A stretch of DNA of 20,108 nt from Deltaproteobacteria bacterium (GCA_003541985.1 DPLM01000325.1:1-20108), one strand, 5' to 3'. Counted from the first letter of the stretch, positions 7,756 through 16,381 are shown. Program-made: numbers and translations. Notes: a model not told the origin generated them from the sequence alone.

Positions 7756-8769
7756 ATGATACGCAAGACAAGGAATTTGATTGGTTTAGGAATACTGCTC
7801 GTGATGAGTTTTGTTGCAACCAAAGCTGTAGCAGCTGACGCAGTTTGCTATAACTGCCCCCCACAGTGGGCAGATTGGGCTTCGCAATTGAAGAGCATTA
7901 AGCAAAATCTCGGGTATGACATGCCACACGACAACAAGAATTCTGGTCAAACACTTTCACAATTGTTAGCTGAGAAAAGTAGCCCAGTCGCAGATGTCGC
8001 CTACTACGGTGTCTCTTTCGGTATTCAAGCCGCTGAAAAAGGAGTAGTTGAAGCATACAAGCCAAAGCACTTTGATGAGATTCCAGAAGGTTTGAAGGAT
8101 AAAGATGGCAAGTGGTTTACCATTCATTCTGGTACACTTGGGCTTTTCGTAAATATTGACGCATTAGGCGGCAAACCTATCCCGAAATCATGGAAGGATC
8201 TGATGAATCCTGACTACCGAGGAATGATTGGATATCTTGATCCTTCATCAGCATTTGTAGGTTACGCCGGAGCAGTCGCTGTAAATCGGGCCTTTGGTGG
8301 TACACTTGAAAATTTTGATCCTGGAATTAAGTTTTTTAAGGATTTAGCGGCAAACGATCCAATCGTTCCGAAACAAACTTCATATGCAAGGGTTCTTTCA
8401 GGCGAAATCCCAATTTTGTTTGATTATGATTTCAATGCCTATCGTGCAAAATACAAAGACAAAGCTAACGTTGCTTTTGTTATTCCGGAGGAGGGCACTG
8501 TAGTAGTTCCTTACGTAATGAGTTTGGTGAAAAACTCACCTCATCCAGAAAAGGGTCGAAAAATACTCGATTTCATTATGTCAGATGAAGGCCAAAAAGT
8601 TTGGGCTAACGCATTTCTAAGACCTATTCGTGCATCTGCGATGTCAAAGGAAGCAGCAGCAAAGTTCCTTCCAGCTTCTGATTATACCCGCTCTACTCCT
8701 CTTGATTACGCAAAAATGGCAGCAGTTCAGAACTCATTTAAGGAACGCTATCTGAACGAGGTTAGATAA
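7756..8769 (+). CDS. ABC transporter periplasmic solute-binding protein (family 1, Fe3+/phosphonate-type)
   Basis: A 337-aa extracellular solute-binding protein. The first 26 or so residues form a signal peptide (positive MIRKTR, hydrophobic core LIGLGILLVMSFVA, cleavage near AVA/AD). The body has the layout of the iron/putrescine/2-aminoethylphosphonate group, with SGTLGLFVNIDALGG and KSWKDLMNPDYRGMIGYLDPSSA in the central hinge-lobe region and a later LSGEIPILFDYDFNAYRAK. ATG 7756 is chosen because AAAGGGAG ends 5 nt upstream and the signal peptide begins there; the frame is open 9 codons further up. Two cysteines (31 and 34) directly follow the predicted cleavage site and may form a CxxC disulfide. 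It is the first gene of the transporter operon. The ligand is not identifiable; the downstream phosphodiesterase suggests a phosphorus-containing organic compound. Confidence 0.88.
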   Translation: MIRKTRNLIGLGILLVMSFVATKAVAADAVCYNCPPQWADWASQLKSIKQNLGYDMPHDNKNSGQTLSQLLAEKSSPVADVAYYGVSFGIQAAEKGVVEAYKPKHFDEIPEGLKDKDGKWFTIHSGTLGLFVNIDALGGKPIPKSWKDLMNPDYRGMIGYLDPSSAFVGYAGAVAVNRAFGGTLENFDPGIKFFKDLAANDPIVPKQTSYARVLSGEIPILFDYDFNAYRAKYKDKANVAFVIPEEGTVVVPYVMSLVKNSPHPEKGRKILDFIMSDEGQKVWANAFLRPIRASAMSKEAAAKFLPASDYTRSTPLDYAKMAAVQNSFKERYLNEVR

Positions 8770-8822
8770 GATCAAAAAATTTGCTGTTTAAATTAATTCT
8801 CAGATGAACGCAAATTATCACT

Positions 8823-9644
8823 ATGATCCGTCGAGAATATCCTAGATACTTTCTATTGATTTTGCCTGCAGCAATTATCTTCATAACTTTCTTCTTTGTG
8901 CCAATGACAAGACTGGCGGTTGTTGGCGCTACTGGTGACGAGGGAGTAGCTAGTTATCTTAGTATTATCCAAACTCCTCGTCATTTCGAGAGTATGGTGG
9001 CTACGGTTCTGCTCTCAATTGGAGTAACCGCCTTTGCTCTCGTAATTTCCACGATTGCTGGACTATTTCTTGTCCGTAACCGGTTCCGTGGTAGTGAGAC
9101 GTTAGTTTCACTACTGACGTTCCCGCTTGCATTTCCAGGAGTAGTTATAGGGTTCATGATTATCCTCTTAGCTGGAAGGCAAGGTTTAATTGGTAGCATC
9201 AGTAATTATTTAATTGGTTATAAAGTTGTTTTGGCTTATTCAATGTGGGGACTTTTTCTTGGATATTTATATTTCTCTATCCCTAGGGTTATTTTAACTA
9301 TTATGGCTGCGGCCGAGAAACTTGATCCAGCACTAGAAGAAGCTGCTCAATCACTTGGTGCATCATCTTGGGAAGTGATCGTTGACGTTATTTTGCCAGC
9401 CCTCAAGCCTGGATTGATTGCTTCTGGCGCCATCTGTTTTGCTACTTCAATGGGTGCATTTGGCACTGCTTTCACTCTAGCGACAAACATAGACGTACTC
9501 CCAATGACGATCTATACTGAGTTTACTTTAAATGCAAATATTGCGGGTGCTGCCAGCTTGTCAATCATATTAGGAATAATTACCTGGATAGCGTTATTGT
9601 TAGCGAGAAGCCTCTCAGGTTCAACCGTTGCAGCCTCTGGATAA
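8823..9644 (+). CDS. ABC transporter permease subunit 1 (PotB/CysU type)
   Basis: A 273-aa inner-membrane protein with about six hydrophobic segments. The first is the N-terminal helix YFLLILPAAIIFITFFFVP, and others lie near residues 60-85, 95-115, 130-160, 190-220 and 240-265. The cytoplasmic EAA loop that docks on the ATPase reads LEEAAQSLGASSWEVIVDV (about residues 170-190), with the conserved GAS/GAT-type turn and LPALKPGL following. Family length is typical. It follows the binding protein by 53 bp and precedes the second permease by 9 bp. The ribosome site is weak, so translation may depend on the upstream gene. Confidence 0.88.
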   Translation: MIRREYPRYFLLILPAAIIFITFFFVPMTRLAVVGATGDEGVASYLSIIQTPRHFESMVATVLLSIGVTAFALVISTIAGLFLVRNRFRGSETLVSLLTFPLAFPGVVIGFMIILLAGRQGLIGSISNYLIGYKVVLAYSMWGLFLGYLYFSIPRVILTIMAAAEKLDPALEEAAQSLGASSWEVIVDVILPALKPGLIASGAICFATSMGAFGTAFTLATNIDVLPMTIYTEFTLNANIAGAASLSIILGIITWIALLLARSLSGSTVAASG

Positions 9645-9653
9645 AAAGTAAAT

Positions 9654-10469
9654 ATGCGCCGCCCCAAAATCTTTTATGGGCAATTGTTTTTCACTCTTAT
9701 TGTATGTGCGTTTTTAATTGTACCAGCTATTTTGTCTGCATTAGCTGGAATAACAGAAAATTTTTTTGTGGGTTTGAAGAGTGGTTTTACATTTCGTTGG
9801 ATTATAGAAGTTTGGGAACTGTATTCTGAAACAATCTATCTCTCACTGCTAATTGCCGTATTTTGTCTAATAATTAATCTTTTTATCGGTGTTCTAGCAG
9901 CGTATTCGTTGGCTAGAATTGGTGGGAGAACAGCACGGATTGTTGAAGAAATGATTGTATTGCCTGTCGCTATACCTGGGCTGGCAATAGCTCTAGCACT
10001 TATTATTATGTATGGGGGTTTTCGTGATTTTAGAACCAGTTGGTTATTTATTTTAGTTGGACATGTACTCTACACACTTCCGTTTATGGTCCGTTCTGTC
10101 TTAGCGGTCTTGACAAGTACTAATTTTAAAATACTCGAGGAAGGGGCTGCAAGTCTGGGAGCACCTTTCTGGCATCGTTTTATCAAAGTTGTGTTGCCCA
10201 ACGCCAAACCAGGCATATTAGCTGGCTCATTGATGGTAATAACTCTATCGGTTGGGGAATTCAATCTTACTTGGATGTTACACACACCTATGACAAAGAC
10301 ATTACCTGTTGGCTTAGCAGATAGTTATGCATCAATGCGCCTAGAGGTTGCTAGCGCGTACACCTTAGTCTTTTTTGTGATGATTGTACCATTATTAATT
10401 GCCATGCAACTGCTAGCTAACAGCCAGCGCCAAACAAAAAATCTCATTCAAGATGAGGATGCCCATTGA
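9654..10469 (+). CDS. ABC transporter permease subunit 2 (PotC/CysW type)
   Basis: The second membrane subunit, 271 aa, with hydrophobic helices at about residues 8-30, 60-85, 100-125, 135-160, 185-205 and 235-255. Its EAA loop is LEEGAASLGAPFWHRFIKV (about residues 161-180), followed by VVLPNAKPGILAGSL. Two different permeases plus one ATPase is the standard plan of the spermidine, iron and 2-aminoethylphosphonate importers. The gene is distinctly AT-rich: a 60-base sample at 9841-9900 has 20 G/C. Only 9 bp separate it from the first permease. Confidence 0.88.
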   Translation: MRRPKIFYGQLFFTLIVCAFLIVPAILSALAGITENFFVGLKSGFTFRWIIEVWELYSETIYLSLLIAVFCLIINLFIGVLAAYSLARIGGRTARIVEEMIVLPVAIPGLAIALALIIMYGGFRDFRTSWLFILVGHVLYTLPFMVRSVLAVLTSTNFKILEEGAASLGAPFWHRFIKVVLPNAKPGILAGSLMVITLSVGEFNLTWMLHTPMTKTLPVGLADSYASMRLEVASAYTLVFFVMIVPLLIAMQLLANSQRQTKNLIQDEDAH

Positions 10470-10498
10470 ATGAATTGTTGATTAAGAAGAGATAGCTT

Positions 10499-11503
10499 AT
10501 GAGTTCAAATGCAACTGCAGTTACACTCCATAAGTGTGCGAAAACTTTCGAAGATGGAACACGGGCCTTAGATCCTGTAGATCTAGCAGTCGAAGGTGGG
10601 GAAACTGTAGTTCTTCTTGGGCCTTCAGGTTGTGGTAAAACTACATTATTGCGAATTGTAGCAGGACTTGAAAATCCAGACAATTCTGGAGAGGTTTGGT
10701 TTAACAATGATGATGTGACTGAGTTACCTATTGAAAAGCGAAACGTCGGTATGGTATTCCAGTCCTATGCATTGTTCCCAAATATGACAGTTGCAGAAAA
10801 TGTCGCGTACGGGCTACGAGTACGCAAAATGTCAAAGCCTGAAATAGAAGCTAGAGTTCTGGAAATGCTGAAGATGATGCGTATCACTGAACTCGCAAAT
10901 CGGAATATCGATCAACTTTCAGGTGGTCAACGTCAAAGAGTTGCCCTTGCTCGTGCAATTGCAGTACGACCAAGGGTTCTGCTGCTTGATGAACCGCTTA
11001 CAGCTCTTGATGCCCTCCTAAGGGAACGTCTTAGGGTTGAAATTGATAGTCTATTGCGAAGTCTTGCGATTACCTCCATTTATGTAACGCATGATCAAGC
11101 TGAAGCAATGGCTCTTGGTGATCGTATTGTGGTGATGTCCAAAGGTAAAATTGTACAAACAGGTTCACCAAGAGAAATTTACAATAACCCTAAAAACTCT
11201 TTTGTAGCTGACTTTATTGGAACAGTAAACAGGATACCTTCTACAATGATTGATGGAATAGACACTCCCAAAGGACATGATTTGGTATTTCGCCCAGAGG
11301 ACGCTGAAATCGTTAAAAATTCTTCCGGTCAATTCAATGGAAAGGTCGTAAATTCTTTTTTCTTGGGAGACAGGATTCGCTTGATTGTCGATTGTGGTGC
11401 ACCTGAGTACATCACGATTGAATCATTTCAGCGAGATGTAATTGAAGAAGGGGATGAAATATCAATTCATGTTCATCAAGACAGATTTTTAGAAATTAAT
11501 TGA
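10499..11503 (+). CDS. ABC transporter ATP-binding protein (PotA/FbpC-like)
   Basis: The 334-aa ATPase of the importer. Walker A is GPSGCGKTT (41-49). The Q-loop lies in GMVFQSYALFPNMTV, the ABC signature LSGGQRQR starts at residue 140, Walker B is LLLDEP with Asp164 and Glu165, and the switch histidine is His198 in YVTHDQAEAM. The C-terminal 100 residues form a TOBE-type regulatory domain (FRPEDAEIV and the following beta-rich part). Motifs, length and domain order are those of the spermidine/iron/phosphonate ATPase group. Its ATG is 29 bp after the second permease, with AAGAAGAGA upstream, and the phosphodiesterase begins 15 bp after its stop. All ATPase residues expected for activity are intact. 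Confidence 0.92.
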   Translation: MSSNATAVTLHKCAKTFEDGTRALDPVDLAVEGGETVVLLGPSGCGKTTLLRIVAGLENPDNSGEVWFNNDDVTELPIEKRNVGMVFQSYALFPNMTVAENVAYGLRVRKMSKPEIEARVLEMLKMMRITELANRNIDQLSGGQRQRVALARAIAVRPRVLLLDEPLTALDALLRERLRVEIDSLLRSLAITSIYVTHDQAEAMALGDRIVVMSKGKIVQTGSPREIYNNPKNSFVADFIGTVNRIPSTMIDGIDTPKGHDLVFRPEDAEIVKNSSGQFNGKVVNSFFLGDRIRLIVDCGAPEYITIESFQRDVIEEGDEISIHVHQDRFLEIN

Positions 11504-11518
11504 GAAGTCACCTAATTT

Positions 11519-12340
11519 ATGATTCTAGCACAACTGACAGACACACATATTCGCTCAGGAAGACAGGTAGCCTATGGTCGTGTTGATACGTGCTCAATGC
11601 TTGAGAATGCAATTACCCATATTAATAATTTCAGACCCAATGTAGAAGCAGTCATCGTCACTGGTGACATTACGGACAGAGGGGAGCTAGAAGCCTTTCA
11701 CCTATTTCGGGAAATCATCAATGAATTAGTCCCACCATGGTATGTCGTTCCAGGCAATCACGACAGTAGAGAGAATTTTCTGCAAGCGTTCAAAGATTGC
11801 CATTATCTTAACGATAGCTCTGACTTTATACATTATTCTATTGAAGATCATCCTGTAAGACTTATAGGTTTCGATACAACTGTTGAAAATAAACCTTATG
11901 GTTTTTTAACAGAAGAAAGACTCCTGTGGCTAGATAACTGTTTGGCAGAAAAAACTCAGGAAACAACGATACTATTTCAGCATCATCCACCATTCTTTAC
12001 CGGTATCAATCACATGGATGTGCAGAACTTACTCAATGGAAAAGAATTAATTCAATTACTTACATCCCATAGACAGGTGCAACATGTTGCTTGTGGTCAC
12101 GTTCATCGGGCATCTGAAACATGCATTGATGGTGTGGGAATAAGCATTGCACCCAACGCTGCACATTCCACAACACTTGATCTTGATCCAAGTGGCCCAT
12201 CATCTTTCAGCATGGATCCACCAGCTATTCGTATATTCCGAGTCGATGCTGAGGGTTATCTCACAAGCCATCTAAGCTACTTGGGAAGTTTCGATGGTCC
12301 TCACCCTTATTTTAGTCCTGATGGAAAATTGGTAGGGTGA
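11519..12340 (+). CDS. GpdQ/CpdA-like metallophosphodiesterase
   Basis: A 273-aa binuclear metallophosphoesterase that hydrolyses phosphodiesters. The metal ligands are visible: Asp8 and His10 in LTDTH, Asp50 in VTGDITDRGE, Asn80 and His81 in VPGNHDSR, the histidine pair 155/156 in FQHHPPF, and His194 and His196 in CGHVHR. These positions nearly coincide with the ligands recalled for the glycerophosphodiesterase GpdQ (D8, H10, D50, N80, H156, H195, H197). The family also contains cAMP phosphodiesterases (CpdA). There is no signal peptide, so it acts in the cytoplasm. As the last gene of an ABC importer operon it probably hydrolyses the imported solute, with glycerophosphodiesters the leading candidates by family knowledge. 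Sure of the family, not of the substrate. Confidence 0.9.
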   Translation: MILAQLTDTHIRSGRQVAYGRVDTCSMLENAITHINNFRPNVEAVIVTGDITDRGELEAFHLFREIINELVPPWYVVPGNHDSRENFLQAFKDCHYLNDSSDFIHYSIEDHPVRLIGFDTTVENKPYGFLTEERLLWLDNCLAEKTQETTILFQHHPPFFTGINHMDVQNLLNGKELIQLLTSHRQVQHVACGHVHRASETCIDGVGISIAPNAAHSTTLDLDPSGPSSFSMDPPAIRIFRVDAEGYLTSHLSYLGSFDGPHPYFSPDGKLVG

Positions 12341-12362
12341 GCTAAAAATATTTGTTGATCAC

Positions 12363-12554
12363 CTATTGCTTACACTTCCTTGAACAGTGAATAAAGTCAT
12401 ATTGGAAGTGTTTTCTCAGCCAGTCTTTGCGGTCATTTTCTCTCTGATGAAGAATTAAAAAGAGAGCTACACCAAAAGCATACGCTGCTGCTCTAGGGTC
12501 ATCAGCAAGTTCTCTTAAAGGTACAGTTAGAGAAATTGGTTCGCTTGGGCTCAA
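12363..12554 (-). CDS. Doubtful small hypothetical protein
   Basis: A 63-codon frame starting at TTG 12554; its open frame begins a few codons further up, after a stop. The predicted protein has a plausible globular composition, with an acidic-to-helical stretch RELADDPRAAAYAFGVALF followed by a basic tail, HQRENDRKDWLRKHF. I recognise no family. There is no ATG and no good ribosome site, and it lies in a region of gene decay. It may be a remnant or chance. Confidence 0.25.
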   Translation of the reverse strand: MSPSEPISLTVPLRELADDPRAAAYAFGVALFLILHQRENDRKDWLRKHFQYDFIHCSRKCKQ

Positions 12555-12557
12555 TAG

Positions 12558-12872
12558 GGGCGACTCTATGTCTCAATGATTGTCTTCTGGGAAGAGGCTC
12601 TCCTCATCAAGTCTGGCTGGGTCACTGGTTTCCACGTGCAGAACTGGAATGAGAAACTTCAACAGACTTCTGGGATTAGATTCCTTCCTCCAACTATCTC
12701 TGAAATACTAAAATCAGCAGCCTTACCCCCACATCACAAAGATCCTTTTGACCTCTTGTTGATTGCCCAAGCCCGCACGCATCAAATGACTCTGATCACC
12801 AAAGACTAGACGATTCAGCGCTACGAAGTTCCGGTCTGCTGGGATGGCCTTGCAGGACTCAGCTTGGATTGA
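12558..12872 (+). pseudogene. Broken PIN-domain (VapC-type) toxin, plus strand
   Basis: Read in one frame, this segment gives the C-terminal two thirds of a PIN-domain ribonuclease: LYVSMIVFWEEALLIKSG, then SGIRFLPPTISEILKSAALP, then PPHHKDPFDLLLIAQARTH and LTLITKD-type sequence. A TAG at 12807-12809 interrupts the family's conserved TKDE-IQRYEVPV ending, and the matching tail TIQRYEVPVCWDG continues in the same frame. One base (GAG to TAG) would explain the stop. The N-terminus with the first catalytic aspartate is missing, cut off by a stop at 12555-12557. No antitoxin gene is recognisable beside it. Known intact relatives are toxins of toxin-antitoxin pairs; this copy should be inactive. 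Confidence 0.65.
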
Positions 12873-13063
12873 TTGCTCCATAAGCCTGTTCATTCAAACC
12901 TTTGATGTATGTGGCTTTTTGCAAAGACCATCGATAGAAATATAATTTTTCTGTAGCCTCTAATCCGCCCATTGGTCATCTTCTCCCCAAAGAAGAAGAA
13001 AAATGAACTGATGATTTGAAAATCCTCGCCGCGGGAAAAAGGAATTAGATGGGAACCCCTTAT

Positions 13064-13315
13064 TCAGCCGACGGGGGGTTCGACTTGAAGTACAGCTACT
13101 TTTAGAAAGTCTACATCGCCTGTAAGGAAAGGGTGTTCTTCTCTCAGCTAGAGGCAATTTGCTGCTTGTAGGGCATCTAGAGCTCGCAATTTGTGCCGAA
13201 TGTGGATCACAGTTGCCAACTCAACAACATTTTGGCTGAGTTCTATCCAGTACAGGTCGGGGCACTCAAAGAAGACATCATAGCTTTTTAGCAACTCCAA
13301 GATCTTGTTCCGACA
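13064..13315 (-). pseudogene. Second broken PIN-domain gene, minus strand
   Basis: The minus frame from 13315 down to the TGA at 13064-13066 encodes a PIN-type C-terminal half. It opens with CRNKILELLKSYDVFFECP and continues through an ELATVIHIRHKLRALDALQAANCL-type helix. After a TAG at 13153-13155 it resumes with LREEHPFLTGDVDFLKVAV and ends at PPVG. The aspartates in RALDAL and LTGDVDF match the third and fourth acidic positions of the PIN active site. There is no start; a TGA lies shortly upstream (13322-13324), and the expected N-terminal part appears shifted to another frame. It is a different gene from the plus-strand fragment, on the opposite strand. Confidence 0.55.
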
Positions 13316-13449
13316 AGTATTCTCTCAGAAAGCTGAGCTAACACGCTTCCTAAAACAAAATCCAATGAGTTGATTTGAACTGAGCAAACCAGCAACAGTG
13401 GAATTCAATCAACACATGACACACAGAGATTCATCAACCGAGTAGCGCA

Positions 13450-14403
13450 ATGAAGCCACTACCTACGTTTTATGGTTGTATTCCAGCCCTGATGACACCC
13501 TGCAACGAATCGGGCACCCCAAATTTTGATGCGCTAATGCGCAAAGGACGGAAACTGATTGAGGAAGGGATGAGTTCGGTAGTGTACTGCGGCTCAATGG
13601 GTGACTGGCCGTTACTTTCCGAGGAGCATCGTCGCCAAGGAGTGAACGCCCTGATCAGCGCTGGCCTGCCAGTCATCGTGGGAACTGGTGCTCAAAATAC
13701 TCGGAATGCAGTGGTTCATGCTGTCCACGCAAAAGCCAGTGGCGCAATCGGCTTGATGATCATTCCCAGGGTACTCTCCAGAGGTACTTCCCCCGCAGCT
13801 CAACGAGCTCATCTGGCTACGGTTCTAGAAGCTGGAGTTGATCTTCCCTCCGTTATTTACAACAGCCCGTACTATGGATTTGAAACGAAGGCGGAGTTGT
13901 TTTTTGATTTACGGAGAGATTACCCACATCTCGTGGGATTCAAGGAATTTGGTGGGGCAGAGGCACTGAGTTACGCGGCAGAACACATCACCAGCAGGGA
14001 AGAGGAATTGGAACTACTGGTTGGCGTAGATACCCAAGTTTGTCATGGAATACTTCGATGTGGCGCAATTGGATTGATTACTGGGATTGGCAACGTGCTG
14101 CCACAACCCGTGCTGAAGTTGTTTGCACTCTGCCAAGTCGCTCTCAGCGGTGACGTCCAAGCAAAAAACTATGCCTATGAACTTGAGGACGCCCTGATAA
14201 CACTTTCCACTTTTGATGAAGGCCCAGACCTTGTCCTCTATTACAAATACCTCTTGTTTCTCAAGGGAGACTCCGACTACCAGCACCATCTCAATAACTT
14301 TGATGAATTGAGCCCAAGCCAGAAAAATTTTGCGAAGAACCAGTTGGCTTTATTTGAACGATGGTGGGATGGATGGTCAGGAAAACAACATCCTGTGGAA
14401 TAG
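13450..14403 (+). CDS. DHDPS/NAL-family (class I) lyase or deaminase
   Basis: A 317-aa (beta/alpha)8 enzyme that forms a Schiff base with a 2-oxo acid. The lysine is Lys165 in HLVGFKEFGG and the helper tyrosine Tyr137 in SVIYNSPYYG. The carboxylate-binding loop, GxxGE in true DapA, is GSMGDWPLL here (48-56). Related enzymes include dihydrodipicolinate synthase, 2-keto-3-deoxy-sugar-acid lyases and 5-dehydro-4-deoxyglucarate dehydratase. From memory, the sequence around GSMGDWPLL and IPRVLSRG resembles family members found in hydroxyproline catabolism (pyrroline-4-hydroxy-2-carboxylate deaminase); this is unverified. The substitution of the loop makes DapA unlikely. It could finish the sugar-acid pathway at 866-7071 but lies 6 kb away in its own transcription unit. 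It converges with the S9 peptidase gene. Confidence 0.82.
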   Translation: MKPLPTFYGCIPALMTPCNESGTPNFDALMRKGRKLIEEGMSSVVYCGSMGDWPLLSEEHRRQGVNALISAGLPVIVGTGAQNTRNAVVHAVHAKASGAIGLMIIPRVLSRGTSPAAQRAHLATVLEAGVDLPSVIYNSPYYGFETKAELFFDLRRDYPHLVGFKEFGGAEALSYAAEHITSREEELELLVGVDTQVCHGILRCGAIGLITGIGNVLPQPVLKLFALCQVALSGDVQAKNYAYELEDALITLSTFDEGPDLVLYYKYLLFLKGDSDYQHHLNNFDELSPSQKNFAKNQLALFERWWDGWSGKQHPVE

Positions 14404-14449
14404 TTTTCAAATCCTGACCAGTGTTCTCAAGCAACAATGTTGAACCCGT

Positions 14450-16381
14450 TCATTCCTTCAGATTGTCAATCACAATTGGTTCAATCGAATCTGCCAGGTG
14501 GAAGCCAAAGACACGAGAGTAGAAATACAGCTCAAGTTCTAAGCAACGCTTGATATTCTCTGCGATACGGAAGCCATGTTGTTCTTTTTCAAAGGGCACA
14601 TATGCTACAGGAACTCCCTTAGTGCGGAGAGCTTCCACCATCATTTCTGCCTGGTTGGGGGGTACCACTTGATCCTCCAGACCATGGAAAAAGATACAGG
14701 GACTCGAAAGTTGATCAAGGTGGTTGATCGGTGAACGAGCCTGGTAGACTTCTTTCTCCTCTGGGTAGTTGCCGATCAGCTGGTCCAGGTAGCGCGATTC
14801 GAATTTGTGTGTTTCCTGAGCGAGGACTTCTAAGTCACTGATGCCATAGAGGCTTGCTCCTGCTTTGAAAGTTTCAGCAAAGGTCAGAGCAGCCAGCGTG
14901 GTGTAGCCTCCAGCGCTGCCTCCTCTGATGGCCAGGCGTAATGGATCGGCTTTTTGCTGATGTACCAGATACTCTGCCCCGGCTACAGCATCCTCCACAT
15001 CGATGATTCCCCACTGGTAGATCAGCTCATCTCGGTAGGCTCTCCCATATCCTGTAGATCCACGATAATTCAGGTCAAGCACCCCAAATCCACGTGTTGT
15101 CCAGTACTGTGTCTTGAAGCTCAGCACCGCGTGAGTAGCGCTGGTGGGACCGCCATGAAGCATAACAATCAACGGCGGAGCTTCTCCATCCAGACCCTGA
15201 AAATCTTTGTTTGTTGGGGGATAATAAAACCCATGAGAAATTGCATTTCCTGCCGTAGGAAATGCAATCGTTTCTGGAACAGAGAAGTAAGACTCATCCA
15301 ACTCCAAATCTGTAGAAGTCTGGATGGTTCGTATCGTTTTGGTGGAGAGTGTAATTTCGATGATTTCTGGAAAAAGCTTTGGCGAGGATGCCACTGTCAA
15401 GAGTCGATTATCAGAAAGAGACAAATTCCCAATGGAGGTATAAGGGAGATCCAAGTCTTCCAGATTGCCTGAGTCCAGATCTAGCAAGGCTAGTCGATCA
15501 AGGTTCTTTTCACTGTAGCAGCAGATGATTTTGCCTGAATCGAGAAACTCGTAATGGTGCATCCCAAATACCCAGTGAGGACCACCAAATTCTGCTTGCC
15601 GTGGACACACACCCTGGCTGGATTGTTCGCGATAAAGGTTCCAGCTACCGCCTTCATCAGAGATGTAAAAGAGCTCTCCAGTCGGTGAAAACTGCGGTTG
15701 TTGCACAGAAATTTTCTGCTCTCCTTGTTTTCCACCAGCCATCGGTACCATTTCTCTGGGCATACCTGCTTCATCTAGTCCAGTGGCCCAGATCGTCGAC
15801 TCGTCCCAGGGCATGTTGGGGTGATCCCAAGTCATGAACGCCATCCTTGAGCCGTCTGGACTGATTACTGGAGAGCTATAAAAGTCGTGTCCCTTGGCAA
15901 GAATCGTCAGCGCTCCTGTTTCCATATCAACGGCGCTCAGCTGGTTTTGGGGTTCCCCAGAGACGTTGTGGTCTTCAACCACGTAGATGATGCGGTTCCG
16001 TCCAGCATCGACACAACCATTCGCAAAACGAAAGCCTTCAGCCCGCGTTAGCAGGGTTGGTACTTCATCTTCTAATCCTTGGCGATAAAGTTGCTGATCT
16101 GAAAAATTGGAAAAATAGATGCTTTCTCCATGAATCAGCGAAGCTCCCCCTCCATACTCATGCACTCGGGTCCTGATGTTGAAAGGAGCTGGGGTGATAT
16201 CATGTACGTTGCCCGCTTGATCCCGTTTAACCAAAACCGAGCGACCGCCTTCTTGAGGACGTGATTCGATCCAGCAAAGTCCATTTTGCACCTCATGGGG
16301 TGAGGACAAGCCAATGGAACCAGCAACGATCAAATCCGTGCTGATTGGTGATTTCCAGGAACCATAAGAAGCTTTGGTCAT
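14450..16381 (-). CDS. S9-family prolyl oligopeptidase / acylaminoacyl-peptidase-like
   Basis: A 643-aa serine peptidase. The first 380 or so residues form a beta-propeller-like domain with repeated short strands (for example EYGGGASLIHGESIYFSNF and SPDGSRMAFMTWD). The C-terminal 250 residues are an alpha/beta hydrolase. The catalytic triad is visible: Ser489 in IRGGSAGGY, Asp570 in HGLEDQVVP and His602 in EKEQHGF, with the oxyanion stretch PPLIVMLHGGPTSA upstream. No signal peptide, so it should be cytoplasmic and trim short peptides. ATG 16381 has only a weak AAGAA ribosome site. The gene is alone on its strand, converging with the DHDPS-family gene 46 bp away. It stops at TGA, one of several ordinary TGA stops in this window. 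Confidence 0.9.
   Translation of the reverse strand: MTKASYGSWKSPISTDLIVAGSIGLSSPHEVQNGLCWIESRPQEGGRSVLVKRDQAGNVHDITPAPFNIRTRVHEYGGGASLIHGESIYFSNFSDQQLYRQGLEDEVPTLLTRAEGFRFANGCVDAGRNRIIYVVEDHNVSGEPQNQLSAVDMETGALTILAKGHDFYSSPVISPDGSRMAFMTWDHPNMPWDESTIWATGLDEAGMPREMVPMAGGKQGEQKISVQQPQFSPTGELFYISDEGGSWNLYREQSSQGVCPRQAEFGGPHWVFGMHHYEFLDSGKIICCYSEKNLDRLALLDLDSGNLEDLDLPYTSIGNLSLSDNRLLTVASSPKLFPEIIEITLSTKTIRTIQTSTDLELDESYFSVPETIAFPTAGNAISHGFYYPPTNKDFQGLDGEAPPLIVMLHGGPTSATHAVLSFKTQYWTTRGFGVLDLNYRGSTGYGRAYRDELIYQWGIIDVEDAVAGAEYLVHQQKADPLRLAIRGGSAGGYTTLAALTFAETFKAGASLYGISDLEVLAQETHKFESRYLDQLIGNYPEEKEVYQARSPINHLDQLSSPCIFFHGLEDQVVPPNQAEMMVEALRTKGVPVAYVPFEKEQHGFRIAENIKRCLELELYFYSRVFGFHLADSIEPIVIDNLKE

Larger units (their letters stand above)
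12341..13449. other. Gene-poor decayed region
   Basis: About 1.1 kb between the phosphodiesterase and the DHDPS-family gene. It contains two PIN-domain pseudogenes on opposite strands and one doubtful small ORF. I see no intact gene, no transposase, no tRNA and no convincing terminator in the rest. This looks like the debris of one or two toxin-antitoxin or island insertions. Confidence 0.55.

Noticed and set aside
12960..13157. 65-codon minus frame in the decayed region
   Set aside because: It overlaps in another frame the PIN-like remnant, which has recognisable motifs; this frame is Arg/Ser/Pro-rich noise.
14954..15837. Plus-strand frames of 172 and 78 codons inside the S9 peptidase gene
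   Set aside because: The opposite strand carries an intact peptidase with complete catalytic triad; these frames have no recognisable motifs.
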